Shown: positions 44,585 to 55,455 of the stretch, piece by piece
Numbering within the stretch: position 1 is the stretch's first letter
How the letters are laid out: every line of letters begins with the position of its first letter
Assembly: GCA_020747065.1 (NCBI GenBank)
Contig: JAGMVK010000005.1
Coordinates: 2,356,001 to 2,420,000, forward strand
Origin: Cadophora sp. MPI-SDFR-AT-0126
Lineage: Eukaryota; Ascomycota; Leotiomycetes; Helotiales; Ploettnerulaceae
Length of the DNA stretch: 64,000 nucleotides
Direction of reading: 5' to 3'
Translations under genes and position numbers: made by a program
The notes under the pieces: generated by a model
The model's database searches: none
What the model was told of the DNA's origin: nothing
Seen by the model: only the letters and a program-made list of their open reading frames with translations

Positions 44585-46107
44585 CTACCATGTGCCCTCA
44601 AGAGAAGAATCCGACTTTCGTTGAGAGTTCTTCGTTGCACCCTTCGCTCCCTGTTGTGGTGATCTCGTCCTGCGAGGATCCATGGTGGCCAGGCAAGCTG
44701 CACTCTGACTCGAGGATTGCTTCGTTCTGCTCTTCTGTTTATTTGATTCTTCTTCTTCCATCTTTGCTTCACGTTGTTTCTTTCGTTCTTGTTTTATTTT
44801 ATCCTGATCCTCTTTGTTTTTCTTGATGCGAGCCTTTTCAGCTGTGGATGATCAAAGTCAGCGTCAGGCGCAATTTGCCAATTCTCTTGACTTCATACCT
44901 TTTGAAACATCTCCCAGAATTCCTACATGTGCACCTTCACCATCAGTCTCGCGCTTCCGTCGAAACATCAGTTCTTCCTTGTAAATGGTCCTTCTTCCAA
45001 TGAGGATTGAGAAGGTAGCATCTCTAGCGATGAGGAAGCTAAGGTTGCGGCACTTCATGCCCAGGAACTCGTCACTCTGTATCATCAATTCAACCTTGTG
45101 TGTTGGGGAGAAACTCTTCCCATTGAAGTCTCTGTACTTCCGTGTCTCTTCTGAAGCCAATTTGACTGATTTTACACCCGCTTTCTTTCTCAGTGTCTCA
45201 AAAAATGTCTGCGAGATCCAATCATGCTTTGTTCCAGTATCGAGCACTGCCTCTTCGTTTATCATACTGCTGTCTGTACAACCAATCTGCACTAGTAGTT
45301 TGCCAAAGTCCTGTCTGAGGTCAGCCATACTCAGCCCAACAGAGTCGGTGTACCTACTTCATCTGATGCATCTTCATCAGCATGGTCTTCTTCAGCTATT
45401 CCATTAATATCTGAAATAGATTCGACATCACTGGCATCAGACTGGCTAACAGCTGTGTCTGAAACTCTTGAAAATGTCTTCTCCCTCGGTGGTTTCGCAT
45501 GCGCCGGTGCTGCCAGATCCCTCCTTGGTGTCGATACCGCAGCCCTGGTCTTTCCTTTAGTGGATTTCCTGTTTTGTTCGACGCCGGTCGAAGCAGCAGT
45601 ACCACTTGTATGATATCCTTCGTCGGGGTTGTATCGCTTCATTCGGCGATCAGATGGAAGTCGAAGACGCTCAGCAGGAGCTCTCGATTTCGCATGTTGC
45701 ATCGATGGGCCGCTACGAGGTACGTTGTCCACTGATGAACTGGATGAAGAGGCTTCGGAGTCGGTTGACGATTCGGATTGCGAGTCGCATTCTACTGCGG
45801 GTCTCTTGCTTGCAGCTCGCAGCCGACCGGTCGAACGTCGAGTCAGTGGTGGAGATGGATCTCGTCGGCGATGATCCCGCCCTTCATAGCCCACCAGGAT
45901 GTCTCCACTGATAGTAACAGGCCCATTGAAAGTAACATGCGTTGGCTTCTGCTGTTTCTGTAACTTCCTCTGGTGGTGTGAAGCGCGTGGTTGCGGGTCT
46001 AGGTCGTCGGGGCCTGACTCCGCGTCTGATTCAATGGGTCCTGTAGGCTGCCTTCTCCTCCGCCTTGTGTCATGTCGTCTGGAAGTCTCGCGCGCCAAAG
46101 AAGCCAT
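44585..46107 (-). CDS. Retropepsin-like aspartic protease domain protein
   Basis: Exons 46107..45358, 45310..44899 and 44841..44585 (introns 47 and 57 nt) encode 472 aa. Residues 1-250 are basic then Ser/Arg-rich and disordered. Residues 252-360 form a retropepsin-like fold: LLVQIG, the catalytic AVLDTGTKHDWIS (Asp274-Thr-Gly), and a hydrophobic-hydrophobic-Gly element in FSILIGRRTI (352-355). The C-terminal 85 residues are a Lys/Glu/Gln-rich coiled coil (KARIKKNKEDQDKIKQERKK) and a basic tail. There is no gag zinc knuckle, reverse transcriptase, integrase or LTR nearby, so this is a host gene, possibly domesticated. Whether it is an active protease (it would act as a dimer) or a binding domain like Ddi1's is unknown. 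Confidence 0.7.
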
Positions 46108-47063
46108 ACAGTGATATCTGTCAGTCAGGCAGTTGCCCGGTCATTGCATCGCTCGCTCTTCGTGAGGTTTGATGATAACCACAAAAGAACGTCAAGCCCA
46201 AGTGAGGCGGATGCCTGACGACAATCCTGCGACCGACTGGTCTTGGTCATAGGGCTGTTTCCCATCTCGAGCCTATGGTGGGGAAGCTGATGACGACCGG
46301 GGTTGGAACGTGGGGTTAGAATTGGGGAAGGCGACGATAGCCCAGTAGGCGCTTTTCGAGGCCTGCAATTCGACCACAGGCACAGTGGGAGTGCAATTGA
46401 GGCTTGAGCAACGTCGACCCATGACTTTTCGAGGTGATCATAGCAAAACATCCCGTATCTCTCCTCCCCATTGCTGTCGACACCGATTAGCACCCCTGCA
46501 TCTGGATCTTATCGTCCGCATTAACATCTGTCTTCGCGACAGCCAATGACGCTTTCAGTGCTGATAAATGGAAGAAGACAAGCGCAATTTGACGGAGGGT
46601 CAGTCATGTCCTAATTCTTCAATGGCGGAATCATATCAATCAGCTCTATATCCTGACTTAGGTAATCAGATGGGTTGGCTGACATTGATCCAAAGCTATC
46701 GACTCGATGGGACCAGGACGTTCTTGCATACCGGGCCACAATAAACGTTTTTATGGTTTCCTGGACAGGACATGGCTCTTTACGTCTGTTTGCCGGCTTT
46801 ACCCACCACTGAAACTGAACGTTGACCCTGAAGTCGTCGCTTACTGTCAACGACCTCTTCAGCAGATGATCTCCTACTTTCCAGAGTGTCGTTGGTGCCC
46901 AACGAGATCCATTGGCGGTGGATTAATTCGAAGCCCGACAAGGCTGAAGAAAGCCTCACCATGACCACCAGCGATGAGGTCAAAGATAAGAGACGCGATT
47001 TCTCTAACCAAAAGTTAATGGACCAAATATCAATTGTTATCGCTGTCCGAAAAGTTGCAAGTT
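46108..47063. other. Divergent intergenic region
   Basis: 956 nt between the divergent retropepsin-like and DUF6594 genes. An extra 5' exon of the DUF6594 gene may be hidden near 46961..47020 (an ATG is present), but the joins are not convincing. No other feature. Confidence 0.4.
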
Positions 47064-48246
47064 ATGGAAGGCTACGCTAAATTGGCACATCTGATGGGAA
47101 ACGACCACACTGACGGCCACTTTCTTATATTCCAGAAATTCGAAGCCCTCAGCGCTCAAAATTTGTTGTACCTCCAAGCCGAACTCATCAGCCTTCAGGA
47201 AGGCCTAGACTTTCTTGTAAAACGAGATGCCGGGGATTCCCAGAAACTGATATTTGCCCAAGACTGGGAGGCCCTCAGCACTGCCGCCGACAGCTCTCAA
47301 TGGCAGAAATGGCTCGAAATCCACAGGAAAATGAAAGAATACTGTGGGTCTCCCGGACAGTCATGTAAACAGCCTCGCTAACAGTCGTAGATAAAGCAAT
47401 TGCTCAACACCGAATGATCACTGGACTCCCAGCGCCCAACTCCCACGATCTCAAATTTCTCCAGTACTGGCTGGAAAGACCAAGACTAGGCAACTGTGCC
47501 TTCGTTGGAGCAGACAGCGATGTGTACGAGAAAGATAATCAGAATGGCTTGGTGACATTGGCAGCTCGTGGGAGAGAAGTGGATGCGATGACAAGAAGTC
47601 TAGTCAACACACTTCCAAAGTTGTACCACTGGATCATTGTTTACACCCTCCACAAACTCTGTGGTTGGTGGATCAAGGTAATTCTGAATAGCAACATATC
47701 GTGAAGCTGTTCAGACTGATTGAACATAACAGAAACCGGATGGATTCGTGAATCAGAATAATCAAACCGAAGCCAATGCATCTACCATTGAGGAAGGCCA
47801 TTTCAAAGGGTCGCAAGACATAGAAAGCAGATCCACAACAGTCGCTGAATCTACGATATCCTCGTCTCACAGAAATGATGACACAGATCTGGAGAGCAAC
47901 ATGTTTCTCTATCGCGACTCGCACACCTATCGCATCGCTACCATCCTTGGAACACTATTGTCGTCACTGATTCCGATTGCCGCGATCGTTGTTCTCTCCG
48001 TTGTCAAGAACATGACTGCAAGGCTTGGAATAGTATCTGTCTTTACTGCGGTATTTTCCGTCGCCTTGTCGTTGGTGACGGAGGGAAAGCGTGTTGAAAT
48101 CTTTGGTGCTACTGCTGCGTAAGTACCGTTCTCTGTCAATAGGAAGAGGAGGAGTGAATGATCTGGATGTGAGAGCTAACGCATTGAATAGATTCGCAAG
48201 TGTTCAGGTTGTGTTTATTGGGAGCACGAACTGGAGTCAAGGATGA
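47064..48246 (+). CDS. DUF6594-family membrane protein
   Basis: Exons 47064..47343, 47391..47677, 47733..48118 and 48192..48246 encode 335 aa, with in-frame joins (introns 47, 55 and 73 nt). The N-terminal block EGYAKLAHLM, FLIFQKFEALSAQNLLYLQAEL and WLEIHRKMKEYYKAI matches the helical part of the DUF6594 family, which is very common in Pezizomycotina. The C-terminus has two or three membrane segments (IATILGTLLSSLIPIAAIVVL; LGIVSVFTAVFSVALSL; FASVQVVFIG), as in the family. The Met at 47064 immediately precedes the domain and was chosen for that reason; the frame is open a little upstream but without an ATG. The molecular function of the family is unknown. Confidence 0.83.
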
Positions 48247-49072
48247 CTTTTAGCCAGTCCTGAAATTTTTTTCCAACAGAAGGCCTGTCTCGTTAATTCT
48301 GACAGTTGAAATCCTGCAAGTTTTCTCATCTGGTACGGTCGTAACTCTCCGTTCCTCATCGCTTCGATAGGCTTTCCAAGAGGACAGACAGTTCCCCTTG
48401 CAGGATATCGGATGACTCGGTTCATCCTGTTGTTTCCTGCCATTGGCTTCAGCAGGAAGCGAGCCCCGCTTCCCCTGAATGCAACATCCGATTCTTTCGC
48501 GACGCGTTGGCGTCTGCCCGTGAAATCCAACCGCTTGTCGTTCTTCTCGGATAGATGCTTATTTTATTGGAGAGATAACTTGAGTTCGTAACTCCCTGTC
48601 AGCTTCATTTAACTTTGACATCTGCTGGCCAGTGGCTATGCAAATGTCATAAAGCCGAAGTATTGATGACGAACTTATGCAGCAGAACGGGGTAACACAA
48701 AGGTTTCAACGCCACAAATAGCAGTGCTCTCGTGTTGTTAATCTCCCTGCGTTCCGTGACGACTCTACCAGCGTCAAGTCGCTGTATGGAATTCTGCAAA
48801 TAGAACCATGATGCAAGTTTGGTACCTGTCGGCACTTGATTCTACCGCTTCCGCTGTTCCCGAACTGCTTGTAGAGTACATACACTCCCCAGTTCGCACT
48901 TGCACAATTTGTCGGTTCTGTAGTCTTTCACATTTGTTCGAAGCGCCAATTGTGTTTGTTGTATGGTTACTTTTACATTTTCGATAATCCCCCATATACG
49001 TTGCTAGTTCAAGCCCTGACTTATCTCACCTCGGGCTCTTGTTATCCATCGGAGCATTATTCCAATTCCGCA
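48247..49072. other. Intergenic region
   Basis: 826 nt with no supported gene. Only short frames without features are present. Confidence 0.45.
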
Positions 49073-49312
49073 ATGGAGACTTTCATCATTGTCCTACTTG
49101 CCTTGTCAGGTGCGATTGTCGGGGTACGTTCATTTCCGTTTGAGTCCATATCTCCTCGTACTTCGCATGGAATATCGAAACCCATACAAAATCATCTGTG
49201 CTCACGCAGAAGTCATTTTCCTGAAAATGAACTAACTGTTTGCTTCTAGATTGGCTTTTTGTCTCTCGTCAAGATTGGAGTTGATAGGAACCAACCAGTC
49301 TCGAAAGTCTAG
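49073..49312 (+). CDS. Possible 37-aa spliced membrane micropeptide
   Basis: Exon 49073..49123 (METFIIVLLALSGAIVG) joins exon 49250..49312 (IGFLSLVKIGVDRNQP then SKV and stop). The 126-nt intron has a GTACGT donor, an ACTAACTG branch site and a pyrimidine-rich CTAG acceptor, all close to consensus. The product would be one hydrophobic helix with a short basic tail. No homologue is recognised, and such short models arise by chance. The good splice signals are the only support. Confidence 0.3.
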
Positions 49313-50500
49313 ACTACCGTATTGAGTATTTGAAGCTGGAAATAGTGGGACATTTCCAGCCATGCTGGGAGTTGACCTTGGCACCTCAGTCGTGGCACTC
49401 CTGCATCGAAGACATACCCGAATAAAAACTCGCCTCGTCACCTCCGATCCGAGAATAAACAAGAAGACTCATTTGGTACTCTCCACTAGCACACCAATCA
49501 AAATCACATTGCCGCCTCGCCTGAAGGCTTTTCAACGCACCAAGCGATTGGTCCAGTCATTGCTGTATACCATCCGAAAGATACACTCAGCGACGTGGAA
49601 GTAATTGACTAATGCTTTCACGGAATCTTCCTCCTAGACCTCCCGGAGTATCGTCGAAACGAAATGGACCTTCGGAGGAGACATGTCCTTACACCCTCAC
49701 CAGAGTCCATCACCTGGTTCGGATTCTCTTTGATTCTAGTCAATACTATTAAGGGTCAATAAGTTACTCCAATACCGGTAACTCAGATCGAAGAGCGAAC
49801 ACCGAGGTTAGAAAGGTGCTTTGGGGCGCGGGGGTAGACTGTCTGTGGAGGTTCTATGACCACCTGACTGCCATCCAAGTCGATCTGCGAAGCACTTTTG
49901 CGTCGGCATGTGGAGTGATGACGATTGTCCAGTTTACCTGATTAAATCCCCTGGGAATATAAGAATTCAACATAGCTGTGCCTTTTAGTCTATTTGTTTG
50001 AATTTGAGGAGATCGCTTCGCCTTGCGCGTCCCAGAAGCTCTGGTTTTTGCTGTCGATTGTGTATGGGTTAGTTACAACTTCGCTCATCAATTTCCCTGT
50101 CTCTTTCCTCAGCTCCACTATTATTTTCTCGTTCCTGAAAACTTCGGTTCCTGGTCCCTGCTGGCCATCAATGGATTTTGCTTTTCCTGACAGTATCACA
50201 TGACCAGCTTCCGAGAACTCGTTTCTGCTACCGGCTTTGCCGCCTTCCTGCCGCCTTGCGAACCAAGAACGCGAGGCGAAGCACAACATCAGAAACACGT
50301 GCAAGCGATGGGAGCCTGCAATAATTGTCTATAAAATGGCCATTCCCCCGACGAGGAGAAGGTATAATTTCCTTCAGATATCGCACATCCTCATCTTCAT
50401 TATCTTCTCCCATCATCCTATCGCCTTGATCTACCTTTCATCACAAAATCTCAAATCCTTCATCGTCTTGATATCATCCTACACCTATCACTAAGTCGAC
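49313..50500. other. Intergenic region upstream of the rvt gene
   Basis: About 1.2 kb with no supported gene. The last 150 nt before the rvt start are pyrimidine-rich, as in fungal core promoters. Confidence 0.45.
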
Positions 50501-53500
50501 ATGGCTTCCACAGTGTTCTCTGAGACACTCCAATCCATCACAACCACCAAGCTCACCGAGCTTTCCAAGAAACGGTCCATCTTCGAAGAACACAAAGCTT
50601 CCCTACTCCTCTCGACTCAAAACGAACCGGACCAGAAGAAGCGACTCGCCGTTCTTGTCGAGGGTGTCAAGAAATGCTTCTCCATCAAAATCGCACCGAG
50701 AAAGCGTGGAGATCGTCGAGGTGGTGCACGCCAAATTGACTATGGCAGCACCAGTGACCCGAAGCTCGAAGTCCTGCTCAAGAACCTCGAGCGCTTCCTT
50801 GACCAAGCAAAGTACGATCCTTCCATCTCTCCCAAACTTCTACGGGACTGGGAAGGTGCGCTTATGAAGAAGCTCAATGTGCAGTCCTTGAAATATCAGT
50901 ACGCAACTTTGTACGGCGAGCTGGTCACCGAGTGGCTTGGTGCTGAAAAAGTGTCTTCCCTTCCAGACAACATGTCGGAGACTTCTGAGGGGTTCGAAAA
51001 GCTCAAACCAGCTACAAGAGACGAGTCCCGTATCGGATGGGAGAAACTCGTCTTTGAGCCCTTTGAGACCGATCAAATGGCCATTTCTGAGTACCTCCGA
51101 ACCCTCTTCGGAGAGACCAGCGACAACAAGCAGGGGTTTAAGGCTCTCAAGCAGCTTCGCAAGGAAGTCGAGGCTTTTGAAACCACACTCTCGGCGCCAA
51201 ATCAGTTCGATGAGACGGTTCTTCGCTGGACTATCAGTGGGCTTATTGCATCTGTTCTGCTGAGTGATGAGAAGCGGGGAGCATTGAAGGATTTTCTGGG
51301 TAGCCCTGTCATTTTGGCTGAGATTGCGGATGTGCTCAACATGCGAATCGCCGACATATCAGAGGTGTGTGTCTTCTCCTGTCTCTCTGTTGGATGTTTG
51401 GCGATGTGTGCGAATTTGCACATGCTAGGCGAGCCATCTAAATGGTTTGACATCAAGCAAGAAACCTGCTAACTCATTGTCAGTGGTCTTGGGATGATGA
51501 AGTCTTGATTGAACAGCGACGTCAAGTCACAGGATCATATCGCAGTAAGTCTGCTCCAGCTCATGTGACGGTACCTAAGGCTAAGTTTTCTCAGTCTACA
51601 TAGATGAAGAACTTCTCCAAGCAATCTTCCTGCAGTATGTCGGTGTGAAGTGGTGTATCTTCTTCAAAGAAGCATTCGTCAATTTCTCGAACTTTGACGG
51701 TGCTTGGACATCACTGCGACCTCCCATCCCATTGGAGGAGAGGAAGAGGAGAGAGTACTTTTTGGGGGCACAGATGAAGAAGTGCAGTGTGCAGGCAAAA
51801 CGTCAAAGCATCTACAAATCAATCTTCTTCATGTCTCATCTTCAGGATTCCACATACGAAGAGAACTGCGCCCAAGAGGGCGAAGAGGAGGCCAATTATG
51901 AGCACGCAGCCAAGAGACAGAAGTCGTCCGCTGCTGGTGCTCCACAGATACAGCAAATTCACCAAATGCAGATGCAGCAGCAACAACAACAACAGGCACA
52001 GGCTGCTGCGCAACAGCAAATACAGCAACAGCAGGGACAGAGCCGTGGTGGTCAAGATTATCAGATGCAGCTGATGGTCTTGGAGCAGCAGAACAAAAGA
52101 AGACTCAAGATGGCCCGGCAGGAGCAAGACAACATAGCCGTGCAGCAGCCGCAAGGATTCAATGTGATACCTTACAATGGCGTGCCTTATTTGGGACCTC
52201 ATCGTAATCACAGGAGCGATGAGTATGATATCGATACTACCAATCGTCCAAACACACCTATGGCGACGAAGCAATTCCTCCTGCACTTGCTTTCCACAGA
52301 AGTCCTCGTCAACACTCGTCTCCATGGTGACTTCACTTGCTCTCGCTCCGAGTTTCAGTCGTTCAGTCCATCGCTACCACACTCTACAATCACTTCCGTG
52401 CTTTCATTCTTCGGATTGTCTGATAAATGGCTTGGATTCTTCCGAAAATTCCTCGAAGCACCTTTGAAGTTTGCAGCTGATGATGCAGATGTCGCTCCAA
52501 GACCACGAAAACGCGGTGTCCCAGGCTCTCACGCACTCTCGACAATTTGTGGTGAAGCGATTCTTTTCTGTTTGGACTATGCTGTGAACCAGCAAACCAA
52601 TGGTGCCCAACTATATCGAATGCACGATGACTTTTGGATCTGGTCTCCATCTCATCAGACTGTCGTGAAAGCATGGTCAGCTATCACTACCTTTGCGGAC
52701 ACCATGGGCGTTACTTTGAATCACGGAAAGACGGGCACAGTTCGTGTTACCAAAGAGCAGAAACCTTTCCACATCGATCCTTCTCTCCCTGTGGGCGAGA
52801 TTCGCTGGGGATTCCTGGTAATGGACCCCGCTTCTGGACGATTCGTCATTGATCAAAACATGGTTGACACTCACATCCTTGAACTTCAGCGCCAGCTGGC
52901 CGAGAAAGACAAAAGCGTGTTCTCTTGGATTCAAGCCTGGAACACTTATGCTGGCACATTTTTCAAATCGAATTTTGGTACAGCCGCCAACTGTTTCGGA
53001 CGGGAACATGTCGATATGATATTGTCCACCATGACTCGAATTCAGAAACAGATTTTCTCTGACAGCAATGTCGTCGAGTACCTCAAGAAGACACTGCGAG
53101 AGCGATTCGTGGTTGGCGATATCCCAGATGGATTCCTCTACTTTCCCACCAGCCTCGGCGGTCTTGAGCTCCAAAATCCCTTTATCGGACTCGTCCAAGT
53201 TCGCAACGCAGTATTCGAACAACCCGCTTCCGTGTTCGATGACTTCTTCGAGGCTGAGGCAAGTGCCTACAGGCGCGCAAAGACAGCTTTCCACAACGGA
53301 CAGGTCAATCGCAATGGGAATATTGAGCCCACTTACCGCCCTGCAGACAACCGGACTTTCATGTCCATTGAGGAATATACACGCTACAGAGAGGAGTTCT
53401 ACACTGGGTATGAAGGAGATTTGCTCTCAGTATACCAAGATCTGCTGCAGAAGCCGGGGCCGGAGGATGTTGATGTCTCGGAGGAGGAGGAGAATATGCT

Positions 53501-53675
53501 AGATTGGCTCGGTGCGATAGATAAGCAAGATGATGGGTACCTGAAGTGGGTCGCTTTGCTTTATGGTCCGGACATGATGGAGAGATTCGGTGGGCTGAAG
53601 ATTGTGGAGAAGGGCTTGTTGCCTATGGGAATGGTTACTCTCTTCAGGAGCGGGAGGGTTAAGTGGCAAGGCTAG
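50501..53675 (+). CDS. rvt: Cellular reverse-transcriptase-related protein (rvt)
   Basis: Exons 50501..51364, 51484..51544 and 51595..53675 (introns 119 and 50 nt) encode 1001 aa. Residues 1-305 are helical and charged. Residues about 310-345 (DEELLQAIFLQYVGVKW) start the RT-like part. A Gln-rich stretch (about 427-460) lies between this and the palm. Palm motifs: A, LHGDF with Asp554, then SLPHSTITSVLSFFGL; B, RGVPGSHALSTICGEAI near 615; C, LYRMHDDFWIW with Asp653 and Asp654; D, FADTMGVTLNHGKTG; E, WGFLVMD. All three catalytic aspartates are kept. There is no endonuclease, RNase H, gag or LTR. The size, insertion before motif A, HDD motif and introns fit the single-copy rvt genes described from fungi (e.g. 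Neurospora), which can polymerise nucleotides in vitro. The in vivo role is unknown. Confidence 0.82.
51949..52044 (+). repeat. Gln-rich low-complexity coding repeat in rvt
   Basis: CAG/CAA-rich DNA encodes about 30 residues dominated by Gln with some Ala, Met and Ile, within the insertion loop ahead of RT motif A. Mixed CAA/CAG codons suggest selection for the peptide rather than recent slippage. Confidence 0.9.
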
Positions 53676-54163
53676 GTAGATTTGGTATAAACTGCCATGA
53701 ATTGCCATGAGTTGCCATAAAATTATGGTATTAAGAGTAATGCGACACGATGGAATGCAGTTTACAGATCTCCGCTCACTGCTGCCTAGACTGATTATTG
53801 AGATGTGCAAAAGTTGTTCATTGCGTGATTCGGTCCTACCACGGCAAACAAGGTTTACCCATCCCCAAAACTTGGTATGGTGTGTCCGCACTCCAAAAAG
53901 CCAGCCGTTCCATCATGCCATGCCATGCTGAGCAATGTCTAGAACGCCATCCATGTAATGAGACCTCCCATACCGTCAGTCACTCATAGAACTCGCGCGA
54001 TGGGTTCCTAGCCATCGTTAGTCAGATTTCATGGACGAAAAGAAGAGGGATGAATACCAAGACGAGTCTTTTGGCCTAGAAGCTTGAACAGCTGGCACGA
54101 ATAATTGGAATTGGTCGGCATGAGATATCAAATTTTGGGTTCAGCGGCGGTAGCGGATGAAGC
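53676..54163. other. Convergent 3' intergenic region
   Basis: 488 nt between the rvt stop and the tail-anchored gene stop. Just after rvt there are three near copies of TTGCCATGA in tandem (about 53690..53720). No gene seen. Confidence 0.45.
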
Positions 54164-54445
54164 TCAATGATTACCGATGTATCTCAGGGCTAGAAGCCAG
54201 AGCATAAATAGAACCAAGAGAAGAACCCCCGTGGAACAGATCAGGCAAGCGATTTTGAAGGTTAAAATGCTGTCTTCTTCCGAGGTGGACGACTGTGGGA
54301 GACGATCTTTCACTTGCTTGATGTCATTCTCGAGGCGCGTGATGTGATTGAGGATGGCTTGTAGCTCGATGAAGTGCGACTTTGCGGGATTGTCGGCGGG
54401 GTGTCCTTGCTCGAGGTCGATCAACGAGGTGAATTGGAAAGCCAT
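54164..54445 (-). CDS. Small tail-anchored coiled-coil protein
   Basis: A 93-aa frame starting MAFQFTSLIDLEQG. The middle forms a short coiled coil (FIELQAILNHITRLENDIKQ). The C-terminus is one strong membrane segment (ACLICSTGVLLLVLFMLWLLAL) with a short tail RYIGNH, giving a tail-anchored layout. The frame extends upstream to 54496 with a Cys-rich leader that looks unlikely. No family is recognised. It could be a genuine small gene or the last exon of a longer one. Confidence 0.42.
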   Translation of the reverse strand: MAFQFTSLIDLEQGHPADNPAKSHFIELQAILNHITRLENDIKQVKDRLPQSSTSEEDSILTFKIACLICSTGVLLLVLFMLWLLALRYIGNH

Positions 54446-55455
54446 GATCGGAATTGCTATGCAGGAGCAGGAGTCAGAACAGGAGCAATCTACCACTCAG
54501 AGATAGACTCGGAAATTAAGGCTTATTTACTGTGGAGTCTTGGTGCTCTTAACCGCTCTGTCGAGAATGTTGACTATGGGAAGTAGTCGTGGAAGTTGAG
54601 ATCGAGCTCGTCCCAGCTCCATCTAGAGGCCGAATGACTCGATCACGCGAAGCACGTGAACTAGGCTGTACTTTGCGTCTAAGCCAGACTACGTAGTTAG
54701 CTCGGATATCCGGGTTGCAAGCCAAATTGAATCGGGAGCGCCTTTTCGCTGATAATTCTTTCACAGACGGTCCGATGGGATGAACATTGGCCTGCGCCGG
54801 ATAAAGATAACAGTATCACTTGTCTCAAGGCTCGGAATATTGGACTTTCCGATACAGTATGCCTTAGATGTCCCACAGCAATACTCATTGATTATGTGGT
54901 TTCTCATATACGTTCAGCTTCAATAAAAATGAATGTCGGCTTTTGTCGGACAACATCAAAAAGCTGGGTCGCGTACGAGATATGTCCCCTGTTCAATCAG
55001 GACAGACAGGCTTGAGAGCAGATTTTGTGACCCAAATCGACAATGTTTCCACTCGAGTAGCTTATTTGGAGTGTCTAGGAGAAGCGGGCACTTGTCACCA
55101 GGAGCACGCATTAAGCGAGGTGCGGGGTAAATAAACAAAGAGGTGAAAATTGCGAGCACTTGAGATCGGAACCACCGAACTCTATGCTAGAGTTCCCTGT
55201 TTCTTCCTACCCACCCACTTAAAAGAATTGCCCCGACTCTTCTGCTATTGGACAATATAAGATCGAAAAATTTGGTGCGGTGGCGATATCAGCCGCTGTT
55301 CCCTGAAGCTTCGGCAGCTAACACGCCAGTGAGAATTGTTGAGCACAATTCAATCAGCCTAGCTCCAGTAATTTCAGTGGAACCAGCACAAGGCAACAGT
55401 TTTTCATGCGACATTCATTTGGAGTAGGTCAAATTCAAATAAAGAGTCCATGATC
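54446..55455. other. Intergenic region
   Basis: About 1.0 kb with no supported gene. Several 60-70 aa frames occur on both strands, without domains or good splice partners. Confidence 0.4.

Noticed and set aside
45311..45357. Apparent frameshift between two halves of the retropepsin-like gene, suggesting programmed frameshifting or a pseudogene
   Set aside because: A 47-nt intron (donor GTAGGT, branch GCTGACC, acceptor GACAG) joins the halves in phase 0, giving SDE-DFGKLLV, so no frameshift is needed.
46125..46493. Minus-strand 122-codon frame upstream of the retropepsin-like gene
   Set aside because: No domain, no good splice partner to the downstream exon, and composition like the surrounding intergenic DNA.
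50501..53675. The RT gene as a retrotransposon remnant or as telomerase
   Set aside because: There is no endonuclease, RNase H, gag, LTR or poly-A tail, and no telomerase-specific N-terminal domains were recognised. The intact, intron-containing frame and HDD motif fit rvt better.
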